Made by a program: the position numbers and the translations under genes. Shown here piece by piece: positions 20,274 to 31,857 of a stretch of DNA of 64,000 nt. Origin of the DNA: Acetobacteraceae bacterium. GTDB taxonomy: Bacteria > Pseudomonadota > Alphaproteobacteria > Acetobacterales > Acetobacteraceae. Every line of letters begins with the position of its first letter. Position 1 is the first letter of the stretch. The notes beneath the pieces are model-generated. The model was not told the DNA's origin. It saw only the letters and a list, made by a program, of their open reading frames with translations, and ran no database searches. The DNA is taken from NCBI GenBank assembly GCA_039613835.1, contig CP154827.1, positions 714,501-778,500 on the forward strand, in the 5' to 3' direction.

Positions 20274-20870
20274 ATGGAAAATGCTCGACAAAAAACGGTG
20301 AAGCGCAAGACGCGTGAGACGGATATCCACGTCTCCATCAATATTGACGGTCAAGGGGTCGGTGACATCGATACAGGTATCGGTTTCTTCGATCATATGC
20401 TCGTCACGCTCGTCAAACATGCGGCCTTTGATCTGAGCGTTCGGTGCCATGGAGACCTTCAGATCGACGGACATCACACGGTTGAGGATGTCGGTATCGC
20501 TTTGGGTAAGGCATTTTCGGATGCATTGGGCGATAAAAAAGGTGTCGCCCGTTTTGGTCATGCCCTTGTCCCTCTGGATGAAGCCTTGTCAGAGGTGGTG
20601 ATTGACCTCTCAGGGCGGCCATTTCTCGCCTTTAACATGTCCTTCAGCCGTGACAGGATTGGTGAGCTCGATACGGACCTCCTGGAGGAATTTTACCGAG
20701 GCTTCGCCATGAGTGCGGCCTTGACGCTGCACATCAATAAAAGATGCGGTAAAAATGATCATCATGTCGCGGAGAGTGGCTTCAAGGCCTTCGCGCGGGC
20801 ATTGCGCATGGCTTGCGCCCATGACCCCCGGGCGGGCGAGGCCGTTCCCTCCACCAAGGGCAGTCTCTAG
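20274..20870 (+). CDS. hisB: Imidazoleglycerol-phosphate dehydratase
   Basis: Histidine step 6. 198 residues, the normal length for the monofunctional enzyme. Mn-binding His clusters DTGIGFFDHML, DGHHTVEDVGI and NDHHVAESGFKA are all present. First gene of the hisB-H-A-F-E cluster on the plus strand; about 80 bases separate it from hisH. Intact, unlike three of its neighbours. Confidence 0.94.
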   Translation: MENARQKTVKRKTRETDIHVSINIDGQGVGDIDTGIGFFDHMLVTLVKHAAFDLSVRCHGDLQIDGHHTVEDVGIALGKAFSDALGDKKGVARFGHALVPLDEALSEVVIDLSGRPFLAFNMSFSRDRIGELDTDLLEEFYRGFAMSAALTLHINKRCGKNDHHVAESGFKAFARALRMACAHDPRAGEAVPSTKGSL

Positions 20871-20953
20871 AGGAGTTCGTCGCCGCTGCATCGATTTACC
20901 TTGCTGAAATTCAAGGGGGTTTTATGTTCGATGCGCGAAGATTTGAGAATGGT

Positions 20954-21616
20954 ATGAAACAGAAAATAGTCGTGGTTGACCATAATGGTGGCGATTTGGC
21001 TTCTGCATCCAAATCCGTCGCTTACGCAGCGCAAAAAGCGGGTTTGGAAATTGACGTGATCATCAGTGGTGATCCTGACGACATCATGACAGCGAACCGT
21101 CTGGTCCTACCCGGGCAGGGTGCTTTCAATCATTGCGCCAAAGCGGTGCAAGGGCCGCTCCTCACCGCACTCCATGCCGCGACAGAGGCGGGGACGCTTT
21201 ATCTCGGTATCTGTGTCGGCATGCAGCTTATGGCCGCGCGTGGTCTGGAACATGGTGAGACGACTGGGTTCGGGTGAATACGCGGCACGGTCGACATCAT
21301 GTCGGAGGCGCGCAAGGCGGGCCTTCGCCTGCCCCATATGGGCTGGAACGATCTCGAATTTGAACCGGACGCCCATCCCCTGCTCAGAAATATCGCGCCG
21401 GGGGAGCATGGTTATTTCGTGCACTCCTATGCCTTGCAGGATTATAACCCGGCGGACGTCATCGCCAGCACGACTTATGGCGGGAAGGTCCCCGCCATCG
21501 TCGCGCGCGGCAATCGTTGCGGCACGTAGTTCCATGTCGAGAAGAGCCAGCATGTCGGGATTCAATTTCTGGTCAATTTTCTGACATGGTCACCGACGAA
21601 CATGGCGGCCAGATAG
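20954..21616 (+). pseudogene. hisH: Imidazole glycerol phosphate synthase glutaminase subunit with two in-frame stops
   Basis: Glutaminase that feeds ammonia to HisF. The frame stays constant through the gene but is cut by TGA at 21275-21277 and TAG at 21527-21529. The first falls in GFG-stop-IRGTV, where the family has a conserved Trp (GLGW). The second falls in T-stop-FHVEKSQ, where the family has Gln or His before the catalytic FHPEKS-type His. Catalytic Cys (YLGICVGMQLM) and the VHSYA segment are otherwise present. Each stop is one transition from the expected codon. Natural end at 21614-21616. Confidence 0.9.
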
Positions 21617-21651
21617 GCATTTTTCCGCAACTCATCACAAATCAGGTTTTT

Positions 21652-22248
21652 ATGCCCAGGCAATCTCTCACAATATACCCGGCGATCGATCTCAAAAACG
21701 AGCGGTGCGTGCACCTGCGTCAGGGGGAAATGGACTCGGCAACCGCTTATGTGGATGACCCGGCTTTGCAGGTCGCCTCTTTCCAGAAGGCCGGGTGCCA
21801 TTACCTGCATGTCGTGGATCTGGATGGCGCTTTTGAAGGGGTCTCCCGCAATTCAGAGGCGATCAGGCGCATTCTTGGCGCTGTGGATATGAAGGTTCAG
21901 CTTGGCGGCGGTATCCGAACCCTTGAATCGATTGCGGCATGGCTGGAATTAGGGATTTCCCGCGTCATACTTGGTTCCATCGCCGTCAAAAACCCAGAGC
22001 TTGTGCGGGAGGCATGTCAGCAATTTCCGGGGCGGATCATTGCGGGGATTGACGCTCGGCGGGGTCGCGTCGCAACAGAAGGCTGGGCGGACGAAAGTGA
22101 CCTTTCCGTGACAGATATCGCCCTTAAAATGCAGGATGCGTGCTTGACGGCCCCGAATATTGAAGGGGCGATCATCGGGCGCGCGCTTTATGAGAATTGC
22201 TTCACGATTGACGAAGCACGCCAGATATTAGGCGGAGCCCATGCTTAA
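21652..22248 (+). pseudogene. hisA: Phosphoribosylformimino-5-aminoimidazole carboxamide ribotide isomerase with in-frame internal deletion
   Basis: 198 residues against about 240-250 in the family. The first part is normal (IYPAIDLKNERCVHLRQG with catalytic Asp, QLGGGIRTLESI, GIDARRGRVATEGW with the second Asp). After DIALKMQDA the text jumps to CLTAPNIEGAIIGRALYE. The missing 45 or so residues normally contain the TDIDRDG loop and the beta-7 phosphate-binding SGG. The reading frame is kept across the junction. The barrel lacks about two strands and should not fold. The ATG is at 21652; the stop overlaps hisF by 8 bases. Confidence 0.82.
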
Positions 22249-23021
22249 ACTGCGTGTCATCTCCTGTCTCGACGTCGCCGATGGTCGCGTTGTGAAGGGC
22301 GTCAATTTCGTCTCCCTCCGCGATGCGGGGGCCCGGTGGAGCAGGCGGCCATTTATGACGCGGCCGGGGCGGATGAATTGATCTTTCTTGACATCACCGC
22401 CACGTCGGACCAGCGTGACACATTGCTGGACCTCGTCAGCCGCGTGGCGTCACGTGTGTTCCTGCCCTTCACGGTGGGGGGGGCGGCGTGCGCACAAGTG
22501 AGGATATGCGCCGGCTTCTCCTCACCGGGGCTGATAAATGCGCTGTCAATTCGGCCGCCATCAAACGGCCTGAACTCATCAGCGAGGGGGCGTCACGCTT
22601 CGGCGCGCAATGTATTGTCTGTGCCATTGATGCGCGCGCGTCCGCGCCTGGCAGATGGGAGGTCTTTACCCATGGCGGGCGGAAAGGCACGGGCATTGAT
22701 GCCGTCGCCTGGGCGGCGGAAGCCGCGCGGCGTAGGGCTGGCGAGATCTTATTGACCAGCATGGACCGCGACGGCACGCGGGAGGGTTTCGATATTGACC
22801 TGCTCCATGCTGTTTCCCGTCAGGTCGAGGTGCCGGTCATTGCTTCAGGCGGGGTCAGATCGGCCCGGCATTTTGTTGAGGCGGCGCAGGCCGGGGCGGG
22901 CGCGATGCTGGCGGCAAGTGTCTTTCATTTCGGTGATCTGACAATCACCGATGTGAAACACGCCTTACATCAGGCGGGATTGCCTGTCAGAATGGATCCT
23001 GCATCCCACCCGGGCGCTTAA
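22241..23021 (+). pseudogene. hisF: Imidazole glycerol phosphate synthase cyclase subunit with two frameshifts
   Basis: Starts [23 protein letters not shown] with the catalytic Asp and the usual KGVNF. The frame changes near 22330 (within GCGGGGGCCC) into [22 protein letters not shown], and again near 22475 at a run of eight G into [20 protein letters not shown]. It then runs open through [13 protein letters not shown] and VPVIASGGV to the end. Both shifts lie at or beside G-runs, so sequencing error is a serious alternative here. Confidence 0.88.
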
Positions 23022-23053
23022 CAAGACGATTGACGGTTTCAAGGAGAGCAATT

Positions 23054-23524
23054 GTGGCCCTTTCATCAGGCAAATCGACGCGCACAGCGTCAGGCGTGAA
23101 GAAATCCCGCACCAAGAAAGCTTCGGGCAAGAAGAAAGTCGCCTCTGTTTTGCTGGAAATAGAGAAAGGCCAACGGGATCGCGCGGGCGATGATATCACA
23201 GCTGCCGTGCTCGATCGATTGCATGAGACCGTGCTTTCACGTCGCGGGACCGACCCATCCCTGAGCCATTCCGCCAGGTTATTGTTGCGCGGGCGCAAAA
23301 AAATCGCGCAGAAATTCGGGGAAGAGGCGGTTGAGTGCCTTATTGAAGCGGTGGCAGGCAGCGCGAATGAGCTGGTGAGTGAGAGTGCCGATGTGCTCTA
23401 TCATCTGATCGTGCTTTGGGTCGATGCCGGAATTGCCCCGCAGGAAATCTGGCGGGAGCTTCAGCGCCGTGAAGCCATGAGCAGCATCGCTGAGAAAACA
23501 TCCCGTGTGGAAAAACCTGCCTGA
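23054..23524 (+). CDS. hisE: Phosphoribosyl-ATP pyrophosphatase
   Basis: Second step of histidine synthesis. I choose the GTG start at 23054 because AAGGAGAG lies six bases upstream. The N-terminus is unusually Lys/Ser-rich ([16 protein letters not shown]), about 30 residues not found in most HisE. The metal-binding helices follow: [18 protein letters not shown] and [19 protein letters not shown]. Last his gene of the cluster, open and apparently functional. Confidence 0.9.
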   Translation: MALSSGKSTRTASGVKKSRTKKASGKKKVASVLLEIEKGQRDRAGDDITAAVLDRLHETVLSRRGTDPSLSHSARLLLRGRKKIAQKFGEEAVECLIEAVAGSANELVSESADVLYHLIVLWVDAGIAPQEIWRELQRREAMSSIAEKTSRVEKPA

Positions 23525-23559
23525 CCAAAAGCTGAAGCCAATAAGTGCGAGGACCTGAA

Positions 23560-23934
23560 ATGACTGAAAACACTCATGACGATGATAACATCTTCGCCCG
23601 AATCCTGCGCCATGAGCTCGATGCCGATGTGATTTTTGAAAATGACCACGTGCTTGTTTTCCGGGACAAGTTCCCTCAGGCGCGCGTGCACCTCCTCGCC
23701 ATCCCGAAAGGGCGTTATCGGTCCTTTGACGATTTCAGCGCCCATGCCGGTCAGGAGGAAATCGTGAGTTTCTTCCAGGCCATTGGCGATTCGGCGCGTC
23801 AGGCGGGTTTGACCTGTGGCGGTTACCGCCTCGTGTCCAATTGCGGCAAAAATGCGGGGCAGGAAGTGCCACATTTCCATATGCATATTCTCGGTGGGGA
23901 AGCGCTCGGCCCGATAATTTCGCAGCATCATTAA
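23560..23934 (+). CDS. HIT-family (HINT-like) nucleotide hydrolase
   Basis: 124 residues. The His triad is PHFHMHILGG near the C-terminus, preceded by the family hallmarks VLVFRDKFPQARVHLLAIPK and SNCGKNAGQEVPH. HINT proteins hydrolyse phosphoramidate-type nucleotide conjugates. It follows hisE by 35 bases, an arrangement common in alphaproteobacteria, with a weak GAGG site before the ATG at 23560. Intact. Confidence 0.92.
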   Translation: MTENTHDDDNIFARILRHELDADVIFENDHVLVFRDKFPQARVHLLAIPKGRYRSFDDFSAHAGQEEIVSFFQAIGDSARQAGLTCGGYRLVSNCGKNAGQEVPHFHMHILGGEALGPIISQHH

Positions 23935-23979
23935 TTTCCCTTGCCATCATGCTGGTTTCTGCTAAAATGTATTTGCCTT

Positions 23980-24052
23980 GACCTATTCGTCTAGAGGCCT
24001 AGGACACCGCCCTCTCACGGCGGCAACACGGGTTCGAATCCCGTATGGGTCG
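23980..24052 (+). tRNA. tRNA-Glu (CTC)
   Basis: 73 bases folding as a full cloverleaf. Acceptor GACCTAT pairs with ATGGGTC (one T-G pair). The D-arm includes TCGTCTAGAGGCCTAGGACA. The anticodon stem CCGCC/GGCGG encloses loop CTCTCAC with anticodon CTC. T-arm CGGGTTCGAATCCCG. CCA is not encoded. The truncated katG begins immediately after it on the opposite strand. Confidence 0.93.
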
Positions 24053-25897
<1,845 letters not shown>

Positions 25898-26467
25898 CTA
25901 GATTGGCTTCCTAATAAGCCGGGACGGGATTGGAAGGCCTTGCGACGTTAATGGTCATTAGCTGATCAAATACGACGTGAGGAAACTGGAAAATATTATA
26001 TCAGTTATCGGAATTTACTCTTAACGCCGCCGCAGGTGGAAGCGGCGGTGACAGGTTCGACACTGACCGTAACACTGGCATAGATGGAAAGATGCGTGAC
26101 GACGACTTTTAAACACGCACCCCGTCAGCTGTGCAGCATTCAACCAATTTTATTTTCAGTGAATCTCTTACGCTGACATACTGGAATGCCCGAATCACTC
26201 TTCCAGAATGGATCTAAGATTAACCGCGCGCAGTCCATCAGAAGACTTGCGGGAAGGTCGCGTATTGGCACGTTTAAGAGGTTCAGATTTGAGGCAAGTG
26301 GCGATGCCGGAAATGTCTGGCGGAGGGGCGCAAATGTCCTGACGGTGCGCATTGAAGCAAAAGCTTTCACCGTCAGGACGATAAATAATTTACCTGTCGG
26401 ACGGCATGATTGATAGTTTCGAGTAAAACCACCCATCGTCAAATATGTCTCTCGACGCGGGAGAAGG
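25898..26467. other. Gene-free stretch between katG and oprB remnants
   Basis: About 570 bases. I find no open frame with family resemblance on either strand. It contains the perfect inverted repeat at 26336-26379 and, at its left, the katG promoter region, where no confident promoter can be placed. It may be the eroded remains of an intergenic region or a lost gene. Confidence 0.4.
26336..26379. repeat. Perfect inverted repeat (12-nt arms, 20-nt loop)
   Basis: Arms GTCCTGACGGTG at 26336-26347 and CACCGTCAGGAC at 26368-26379. No T-run on either side in the right place for a strong terminator. It lies between two pseudogenes and may be another local inverted copy or an old terminator. Confidence 0.7.
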
Positions 26468-27844
26468 TCAGAAAGACAATGTCAGGTTACCTTGAAGCGA
26501 GAAGGCGTCGGGTTTCGCCTCGGCAATAAAGGGCTTTGTCGTATAAGAGGCGGTTGTGGTGAAATATACTCCCCGCATGGCATGGGCTGCATAGGCCACG
26601 GATGTTGTCGTGCTATGGTCAAACGCGCGGCCATTTCCGGCCTGCAAACTGTGCATCGCAGCGGGACCAATTTTATTATACGTGAAGCCGATCGATAACA
26701 TATCGCGTGGGCAGCTCTTCAACGGTCCGATTGCGTAAATCGTGGCGGCGTAATCATCCGTGAAGATGTTCCTCCGGCGATCCGCATGGTCGGTCTTGAG
26801 CTCGACGTGCCACCCGAGATAAGGATTTTTTGGGTCCGGCTGCAGCAATTACCGGTCAAGAACGACATACCAGGCATTATTGCTGGAGCTAAATTGGTTC
26901 GTGCGGAAATCCCGGTAGGGCGTCGCATTATAGATCCCATCGGCCCGGAACCACGTCATTTTGATATGACTTTGCGGATGAACCCTGAAACCAATTTCAT
27001 CCACGACGATGGCACGTGTGCCATCGACCTGAAATTTGACACCGGACGGGTTGGCACGGGAGTCCGCCAGGAAGCCAAGGGCACTCTGGCTTCGCGCCAC
27101 GCCGATATGGTTATAGAAACGACGGTCGGGCAGGTAGATTCTGACATCCACTCCCGGGGTGGGTGTATACATTGACAGCCCGACCTGATTGGGGATGATG
27201 CTTAACGGCCCCAAAGCCGAGGATGCGGTGCTCGTGCCTAAAAACATCCCGTAAAATTGGCCGAGCATCGCGTAGTAACCGTAAAGTACCGACACGTGCC
27301 CATCAAAAAACTTCTGCAGAACGGTCGCCTGGCTGAGTGAGGTGGCGCGGATGCCGGCGCCCGTATAAGTACTTTGTCAACTATTCATGGAGACAGTCAG
27401 TTGGGAGCCGGGATTGAGGCCGACCCGCTCAAGATCATACGTCATATTCAGCCAGAGATTACTGCTGAAATTCGACCGCTGACCATTATAGAGCTGGGGC
27501 CGATGCTGATGTCCCAACACGTCATAAATCATGGAAGCCGTGTAAAATCCTTCAAATAAAAATCCGCGATCTCCAAGGAATTTCCTCAGCCCGAACTGGC
27601 CAGGCGCCAGCGTGTCACAGGTCGTGATAATGGGTGACTCAGATCCTTGTGTGATCATCGGGTCGTAACGTTGACATTCCGGCCCCGGTAACGTTTTCCG
27701 GCTTTCAATGGTGGCGTTGGAAACGCCGTTAAGGTTCGTCAGCTGTGCCCGTGCGGGCACAGGGACACAGGCGATGAGGAGCGATGCAAGCATCGCCACT
27801 CTCACCGACGCAGCTTCCGGGCGCTGCGCGATTTCTGTTTTCAT
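26468..27844 (-). pseudogene. OprB-type carbohydrate-selective porin with two in-frame stops
   Basis: A signal peptide (VRVAMLASLLIACVPVPARA) is followed by beta-barrel text with OprB features (GFLFEGFYTASMIYDVLG, LNMTYDLERVGLNPGSQL, ARSQSALGFLADSR, YLGWHVELKTDHADRR, LSF end). One frame runs through the whole gene, stopped at 27377-27379 (TGA, in NS-stop-QSTYTGAG, Trp likely) and at 26849-26851 (TAA, in DR-stop-LLQPDPKNP, Gln likely). There are no frameshifts, so substitutions, not indels, killed it. It would have carried sugars across the outer membrane. Confidence 0.87.
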
Positions 27845-27942
27845 TTTTCTGTTTCTTTATTTCTGCGCAAGCTCAGACGTCAGAGACGGGCCCGCATTGT
27901 CAAAACTATTTGTGGCAACGCGGAAGCGATACGCACCAGCCT

Positions 27943-27987
27943 TACGCACCCAATGTTTCGACGCGGTGTCGAAACATTGGGTGCGTA
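27943..27987. repeat. Perfect inverted repeat (20-nt arms, 5-nt loop) near the 3' end of the glucosidase pseudogene
   Basis: Arms 27943-27962 and 27968-27987, loop GCGGT. On the minus strand the sequence reads CFDTASKHWVRKAGAYRFRV when entered from the short inner repeat, as expected. The part upstream of this is a reverse-complement extension of the same sequence. A native 9-base inverted repeat appears to have been extended to 20 bases. Confidence 0.88.
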
Positions 27988-28791
27988 GGAGGAAAGCGGG
28001 ATGGCGATATCCTTCGACTCACCGGGCGCGAGTTGAACCCGCAAATATCCGGCAAGACCCTCGGGAGATCCATCGGGCAGATTGACGTAGATCTGCACGA
28101 CATCGGCACCCGCGCGCTTGCCCGTATTCGTCACCTTGGTATGAGCAACGAGGCCATTTTCTGACGGGTCAATTTTGAGGCCGGTATGGGTGAAGGATGT
28201 GTAGCTCAATCCATAGCCAAACGGATAAAGCGGTTTCTCCCCTTTGAGACTGAACCAGCGATAGCCGACATTGGCGCCTTCAATATTGAGATTCAGCTGC
28301 GTATCATAATCTGCCGGCGCATGGTTTTTGAAGGGAGAGAAATCCAGACCCATTCCCTTCACTTCCGGCCGCAGCAATTGTGAAACGGACGCGGGTCAGG
28401 TGGTCGTCAACCGTCCCGACGGGTTGACCTTGCCGGTCAGAAGACGCGCAATCGCCTTCCCTCTCCCTGAACCGGGGAATCATGCCTCCAGAATACCATC
28501 CACATGGTCGGCCCAGGGCATCAGGACGGGGTTGCCTGTCTGAAGCACGACGATGACCGGTTTACCCGCTTTTGCCGCTGCCTCAATCATAGCGTTTTCA
28601 TGCTGCGGCATGGACAGATCCGCGTCGTCAATAACCTCAGATGCCCATTTTGAGGCGAAGACAATAACGCGATCCGCCTTTTTCGCGGCTTTCTTCACCG
28701 CATCAAGGTCATCTCCTGGCAGAAACGTCACTTGCGCATGAGGCATTTCAGCCTTCAGCGCATCAAGCGGCGCGCCGGTCAGATAGCCGAT

Positions 28792-28829
28792 GGGATGTGG
28801 CCAATGCTGGACATCATTGGCCACATCCC
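28792..28829. repeat. Perfect inverted repeat (15-nt arms, 8-nt loop) in the glucosidase pseudogene
   Basis: Left arm 28792-28806, right arm 28815-28829. On the minus strand the copy nearer the 3' end of the gene encodes HWPHPIGYLTGAPLD in the good frame; the other copy is its reverse complement and shifts the frame. Confidence 0.88.
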
Positions 28830-30075
28830 CGCGCACCGGGCCCCGCCCCGAGGTGTGACGGCGCCGCTGCCACCACCGGTCATGACGCCCTTATCCGCAT
28901 GACCACCAATGACGAGGATTTTGCGCAGTCCTTGCTTCAACGGCAGAATATTATGGTCGTTTTTGAGAAGGACGGTACCGGCTTCCTCAATTTTTTGCGC
29001 CACTTCCGTGTGCTCAGCGATATCCTGCGCCGTTTCTGTCGGGCGCGCATGTGCTTCAAAAAGCCCGTTTCTGAACATCAGATAAAGAATGTGGCGCAAT
29101 TTTTCATCGACGACTGAGACAGGGATTTCCCCGGCGATGACTTTCTTCTTCATGTAATCGCCGAACCAGGCCTCTTTATCCAAAGGCAGGCCGAATTGCT
29201 GGTCGAACCCGGCTTTCCAGGCCGCATCACCGTCATAAACAGCGCCCCAATCGCTCATGACATAGCCATTATAGCCCCATTCCTGACGCAGAACGGTTAT
29301 CAGCAGATAGGGGTCCAGACAGTCATGCACGCCATTGACGCGGTTATAACCGCACATGACGGATGCCGGATCGAACTTATCGATCGCGATTTTAACAGCC
29401 AGCAGGTCAGATTCATGCATGGGCTGCTCATCAATTGACCGAGTTCATTTCCCTTCGCGTGGTCTCGATCGAATTAAGGGCATAATGTTTGATGGTCGAG
29501 AGCACGTGCTGATCCTGCGCGCCATTGACCAATGCTGCGGCGACATCACCTGCCAGGATCGGGTCTTCTCCCTCATACTCAAAGTTCCGCCCGCCACGCG
29601 GGTCTCTCACGAGGTTGATGCCGCCACCCAATATCTCGTTAAGGCCGCGATGTGCCGCCTCAGTGGCGATCATGCGACCACCCTGATATCCAAAGGTGGG
29701 GTCGAAAGTTCCGGAAATGACCTGACCACTCGGTAATCCTGTCGCACCATCCCCGGGGCGCATATTGACGGTGTTAGTAACGCCAAGTCCAGCATCGGTC
29801 GATTGTAATGCCGGGATGCCGAGGCGCTTATTACCTGCACTATACCCGGCTGAGCCGACAGCCCCTGCTGGTTTTCTGTAACTTTTATAGGCAGCGCCCC
29901 ATTCAGAGGTCAGCATGACGAATTTTTCATCGAGCGTCATAGCCTTCAGGAGGGATTCGACCCGCTCAGAAGGCGTCGCGTCAGGGTTTTTCCAGACCTG
30001 CTGTGCGTGAGCTGTGATCGGGACAGGGGTTAGACAGGCCGTCGCCAGCATCATGGCCGCTAATTTTCTTTTCAT

Positions 30076-30460
30076 CGTGTATCCCCTTCGAGTGCGTTAA
30101 CACGACAAAAATCTCACATGCTGTTAATGATTTACTCATAACATTGCCGTGTTTTCTGTAACAAATTATATAATCTAAATGTTATGTTATCTGTGAAGTT
30201 GCCATCAACTAAACGCGATCCCGCCCGGTCATTTTTAGACTGGCGTCGGGCGGCGGCTTTTGGGCCGAATTGAACGAATCGGCCCCGCATTGCAGGCATT
30301 TCCTGAAAAATAATTAATGCCGACCGGTTTTATCTCCACGGCACGCGTCGAATACTTCGCGTAAGAGGAAGATGGCCCCTGCTGTTCCCAAATGAGAAAA
30401 GCGTTTGAAACCTCTCCTGTTTTAGTTGATGCTTCTCGGGCGTCAGTCAGGAGTTGACCC
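30076..30460. other. AT-rich intergenic region
   Basis: About 385 bases between the divergent glucosidase remnant and the immunity-like gene. The part 30100-30210 is clearly AT-rich and is the likely promoter area. A short minus-strand frame over 30235-30480 shows no family resemblance and I do not call it. Confidence 0.4.
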
Positions 30461-30850
30461 ATGGAATTCTTCTTGTTCATCCTTCTATTTTTTGCATGTC
30501 TTTATTTCCTGCCCAGTATCATTGCAGCATTTCGCAACACGCATCACCTGCCCGCCCTTTTCCTGCTCAACCTCTTTCTCGGGTGGACTTTCATCGGATG
30601 GGTGCTGACGCTCTTCATCGCGCTTCTGATTGAACGACGGGATGAATATGAGGCGCGTCGGCTGTTTTTCTTCAATCAGCTTGGCACGCCCCTCCCATCG
30701 CCAAATGCGACACGGTCCCGGACGCTTCTGCTTGTGATCATCGTCATTTTGACGGTTCTTCTCGTCGTCGGGCTGTCCGAAAATGCGAGCCACGTCATGT
30801 CCCTGCTGCATGAGTATGCCATCAACCCAAAAATCGAGACGGATTTCTAG
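30461..30850 (+). CDS. Superinfection immunity-like small membrane protein
   Basis: 129 residues with three hydrophobic segments (FFLFILLFFACLYFLPSIIA; ALFLLNLFLGWTFIGWVLTL; TLLLVIIVILTVLLVVG). The core HHLPALFLLNLFLGWTFIGW matches the Imm_superinfect family named after phage T4 Imm. A GGAG site precedes the ATG. In bacteria the family is widespread outside phages and its role is unclear. Intact; no phage genes are nearby. Confidence 0.75.
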   Translation: MEFFLFILLFFACLYFLPSIIAAFRNTHHLPALFLLNLFLGWTFIGWVLTLFIALLIERRDEYEARRLFFFNQLGTPLPSPNATRSRTLLLVIIVILTVLLVVGLSENASHVMSLLHEYAINPKIETDF

Positions 30851-30959
30851 GCTCAGCCTTTCATCCCGCGTGGTTTCGGAGCGTCTCTTTACGAGGTTTT
30901 AATGAAACTCTTCGGCGTTCATCGCGTGTCATTTCTGACAGTTTCAGAAGGACTTCGTG

Positions 30960-31472
30960 ATGACCGCCCGCGTGACAACCCTGGCATCCCTCTCCGCCCT
31001 GATCGCCGTGACATCCTGCGCGGCGCCGGGCACGGAAAATCGATCGGACACGTATATGGCGGGCGAGGTTAATCAACGTCAGGCCCTCAAGATCATCACG
31101 ATTATCGGCGTGGCGCCCGCACGTGTACAGGTCAATAATTCCCGTAATCAGACAGCGGCGCAGATTGCGGGCGGGATTTTAGGCGCCGGGCTCGGGCTCG
31201 GGCTCGGGCTCGGTGTCGGGCATTCCAATGCCGGCGCGGCATTGGGCGGGCTTGGCGGGGGCGTCGCCGGTGCCGCGGCAGGTTCCATCGTGCCGGACAC
31301 AACTTTCGTCAATGGCGTGCAGATCGCCTATAAAGACGGCAATGCTATGTATAGCTCAGCTCAAGTCGGTCGTTTGTGCGAGTTCGCACCTGGCCAGGCC
31401 ATGCTGGTCGCCATGACCCGCACGGAGACGCGTGTGCAGCCCAACCATCAATGCCCACGGACCGGTAAATGA
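30960..31472 (+). CDS. Glycine-zipper outer-membrane lipoprotein (SlyB/Pcp-like)
   Basis: About 170 residues from the ATG at 30960 behind AGAAGGA (a GTG one codon upstream is less likely). Lipoprotein signal with lipobox AVTSC. A central glycine zipper (AQIAGGILGAGLGLGLGLGV, then AALGGLGGGVAGAAAG) probably inserts in the outer membrane. The zipper DNA contains a tandem GGGCTC hexamer repeated about four times near 31190-31210, which could change length by slippage. Ends in an ATGA overlap with the next lipoprotein gene. Confidence 0.8.
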   Translation: MTARVTTLASLSALIAVTSCAAPGTENRSDTYMAGEVNQRQALKIITIIGVAPARVQVNNSRNQTAAQIAGGILGAGLGLGLGLGVGHSNAGAALGGLGGGVAGAAAGSIVPDTTFVNGVQIAYKDGNAMYSSAQVGRLCEFAPGQAMLVAMTRTETRVQPNHQCPRTGK

Positions 31473-31702
31473 CCCTTCTCGCCATGCGCCGCTACGGCTT
31501 GCTCGCTGTCATCCTGGCCCTGCCATCCTGCGGCGACCCAACCCCGCCACCCCAGACAACGGAGTTTGACCCTGTTACGAAACAGCAGCAACTCGCAGCC
31601 ATACATGGTGAGTTTGAGCGTAATAACGCCCTGGCTTATCAATATCAGATGATGCAGACCCAACAACATGCGGCTGATGAGGCGGCAAGGCGGAAGTCAT
31701 AG
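31469..31702 (+). CDS. Small lipoprotein, function unknown
   Basis: 77 residues. The ATG overlaps the stop of the glycine-zipper gene. Lipobox-like ALPSCGDPTPPPQ, then a hydrophilic Gln-rich helix (HGEFERNNALAYQYQMMQTQ). It resembles the next small gene in plan: Cys-(G/D)-D-P-x-P-P-P after the signal, then a Gln-rich YQY tail. No known family. Confidence 0.6.
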   Translation: MTLLAMRRYGLLAVILALPSCGDPTPPPQTTEFDPVTKQQQLAAIHGEFERNNALAYQYQMMQTQQHAADEAARRKS

Positions 31703-31857
31703 ATTGACGTCCAGGCTGGCAAGTGGAGAGTGGGCGCGGCTTCTCCGGATTTTAACTTCTGCGCGTGATAATGCCCCGGTTGGCCGGACCTGTCGGCCCG
31801 ATGTGGAACAAGGGTCTCGCCAGATCGATACTGAAGTTGGCTTGTAAGGGGGCGAAC

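Larger units (their letters stand above)
27857..30075 (-). pseudogene. GH3 beta-glucosidase (BglX-like), multiply disrupted
   Basis: Secreted family 3 glycoside hydrolase. Signal peptide MKRKLAAMMLATACLTPV to AHAQ; GDGATGLPSG, KHYALNSIETTRREMNS and the nucleophile Asp in GYVMSDWGAVYDG are present; ends in the fibronectin-like RFRVATNSFDNAGPS domain. Lesions: frameshift near 29440; palindrome 28792-28829 after GGGSGAVTPRGG; in-frame TGA at 28480-28482 (EA-stop-FPGSGRG, Trp in the family) and 28396-28398 (TTT-stop-PASVSQ); palindrome 27943-27987 near the end. Two independent hairpin scars in one gene are striking. Confidence 0.9.

Noticed and set aside
26140..26442. Transposase remnant in the katG-oprB gap
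   Set aside because: The minus-strand translation shows no DDE or other transposase motif, and there are no terminal repeats beyond the short hairpin.
30461..30850. Phage immunity gene as a sign of a prophage
   Set aside because: The Imm-like membrane protein family is common outside phages and no other phage gene lies nearby.
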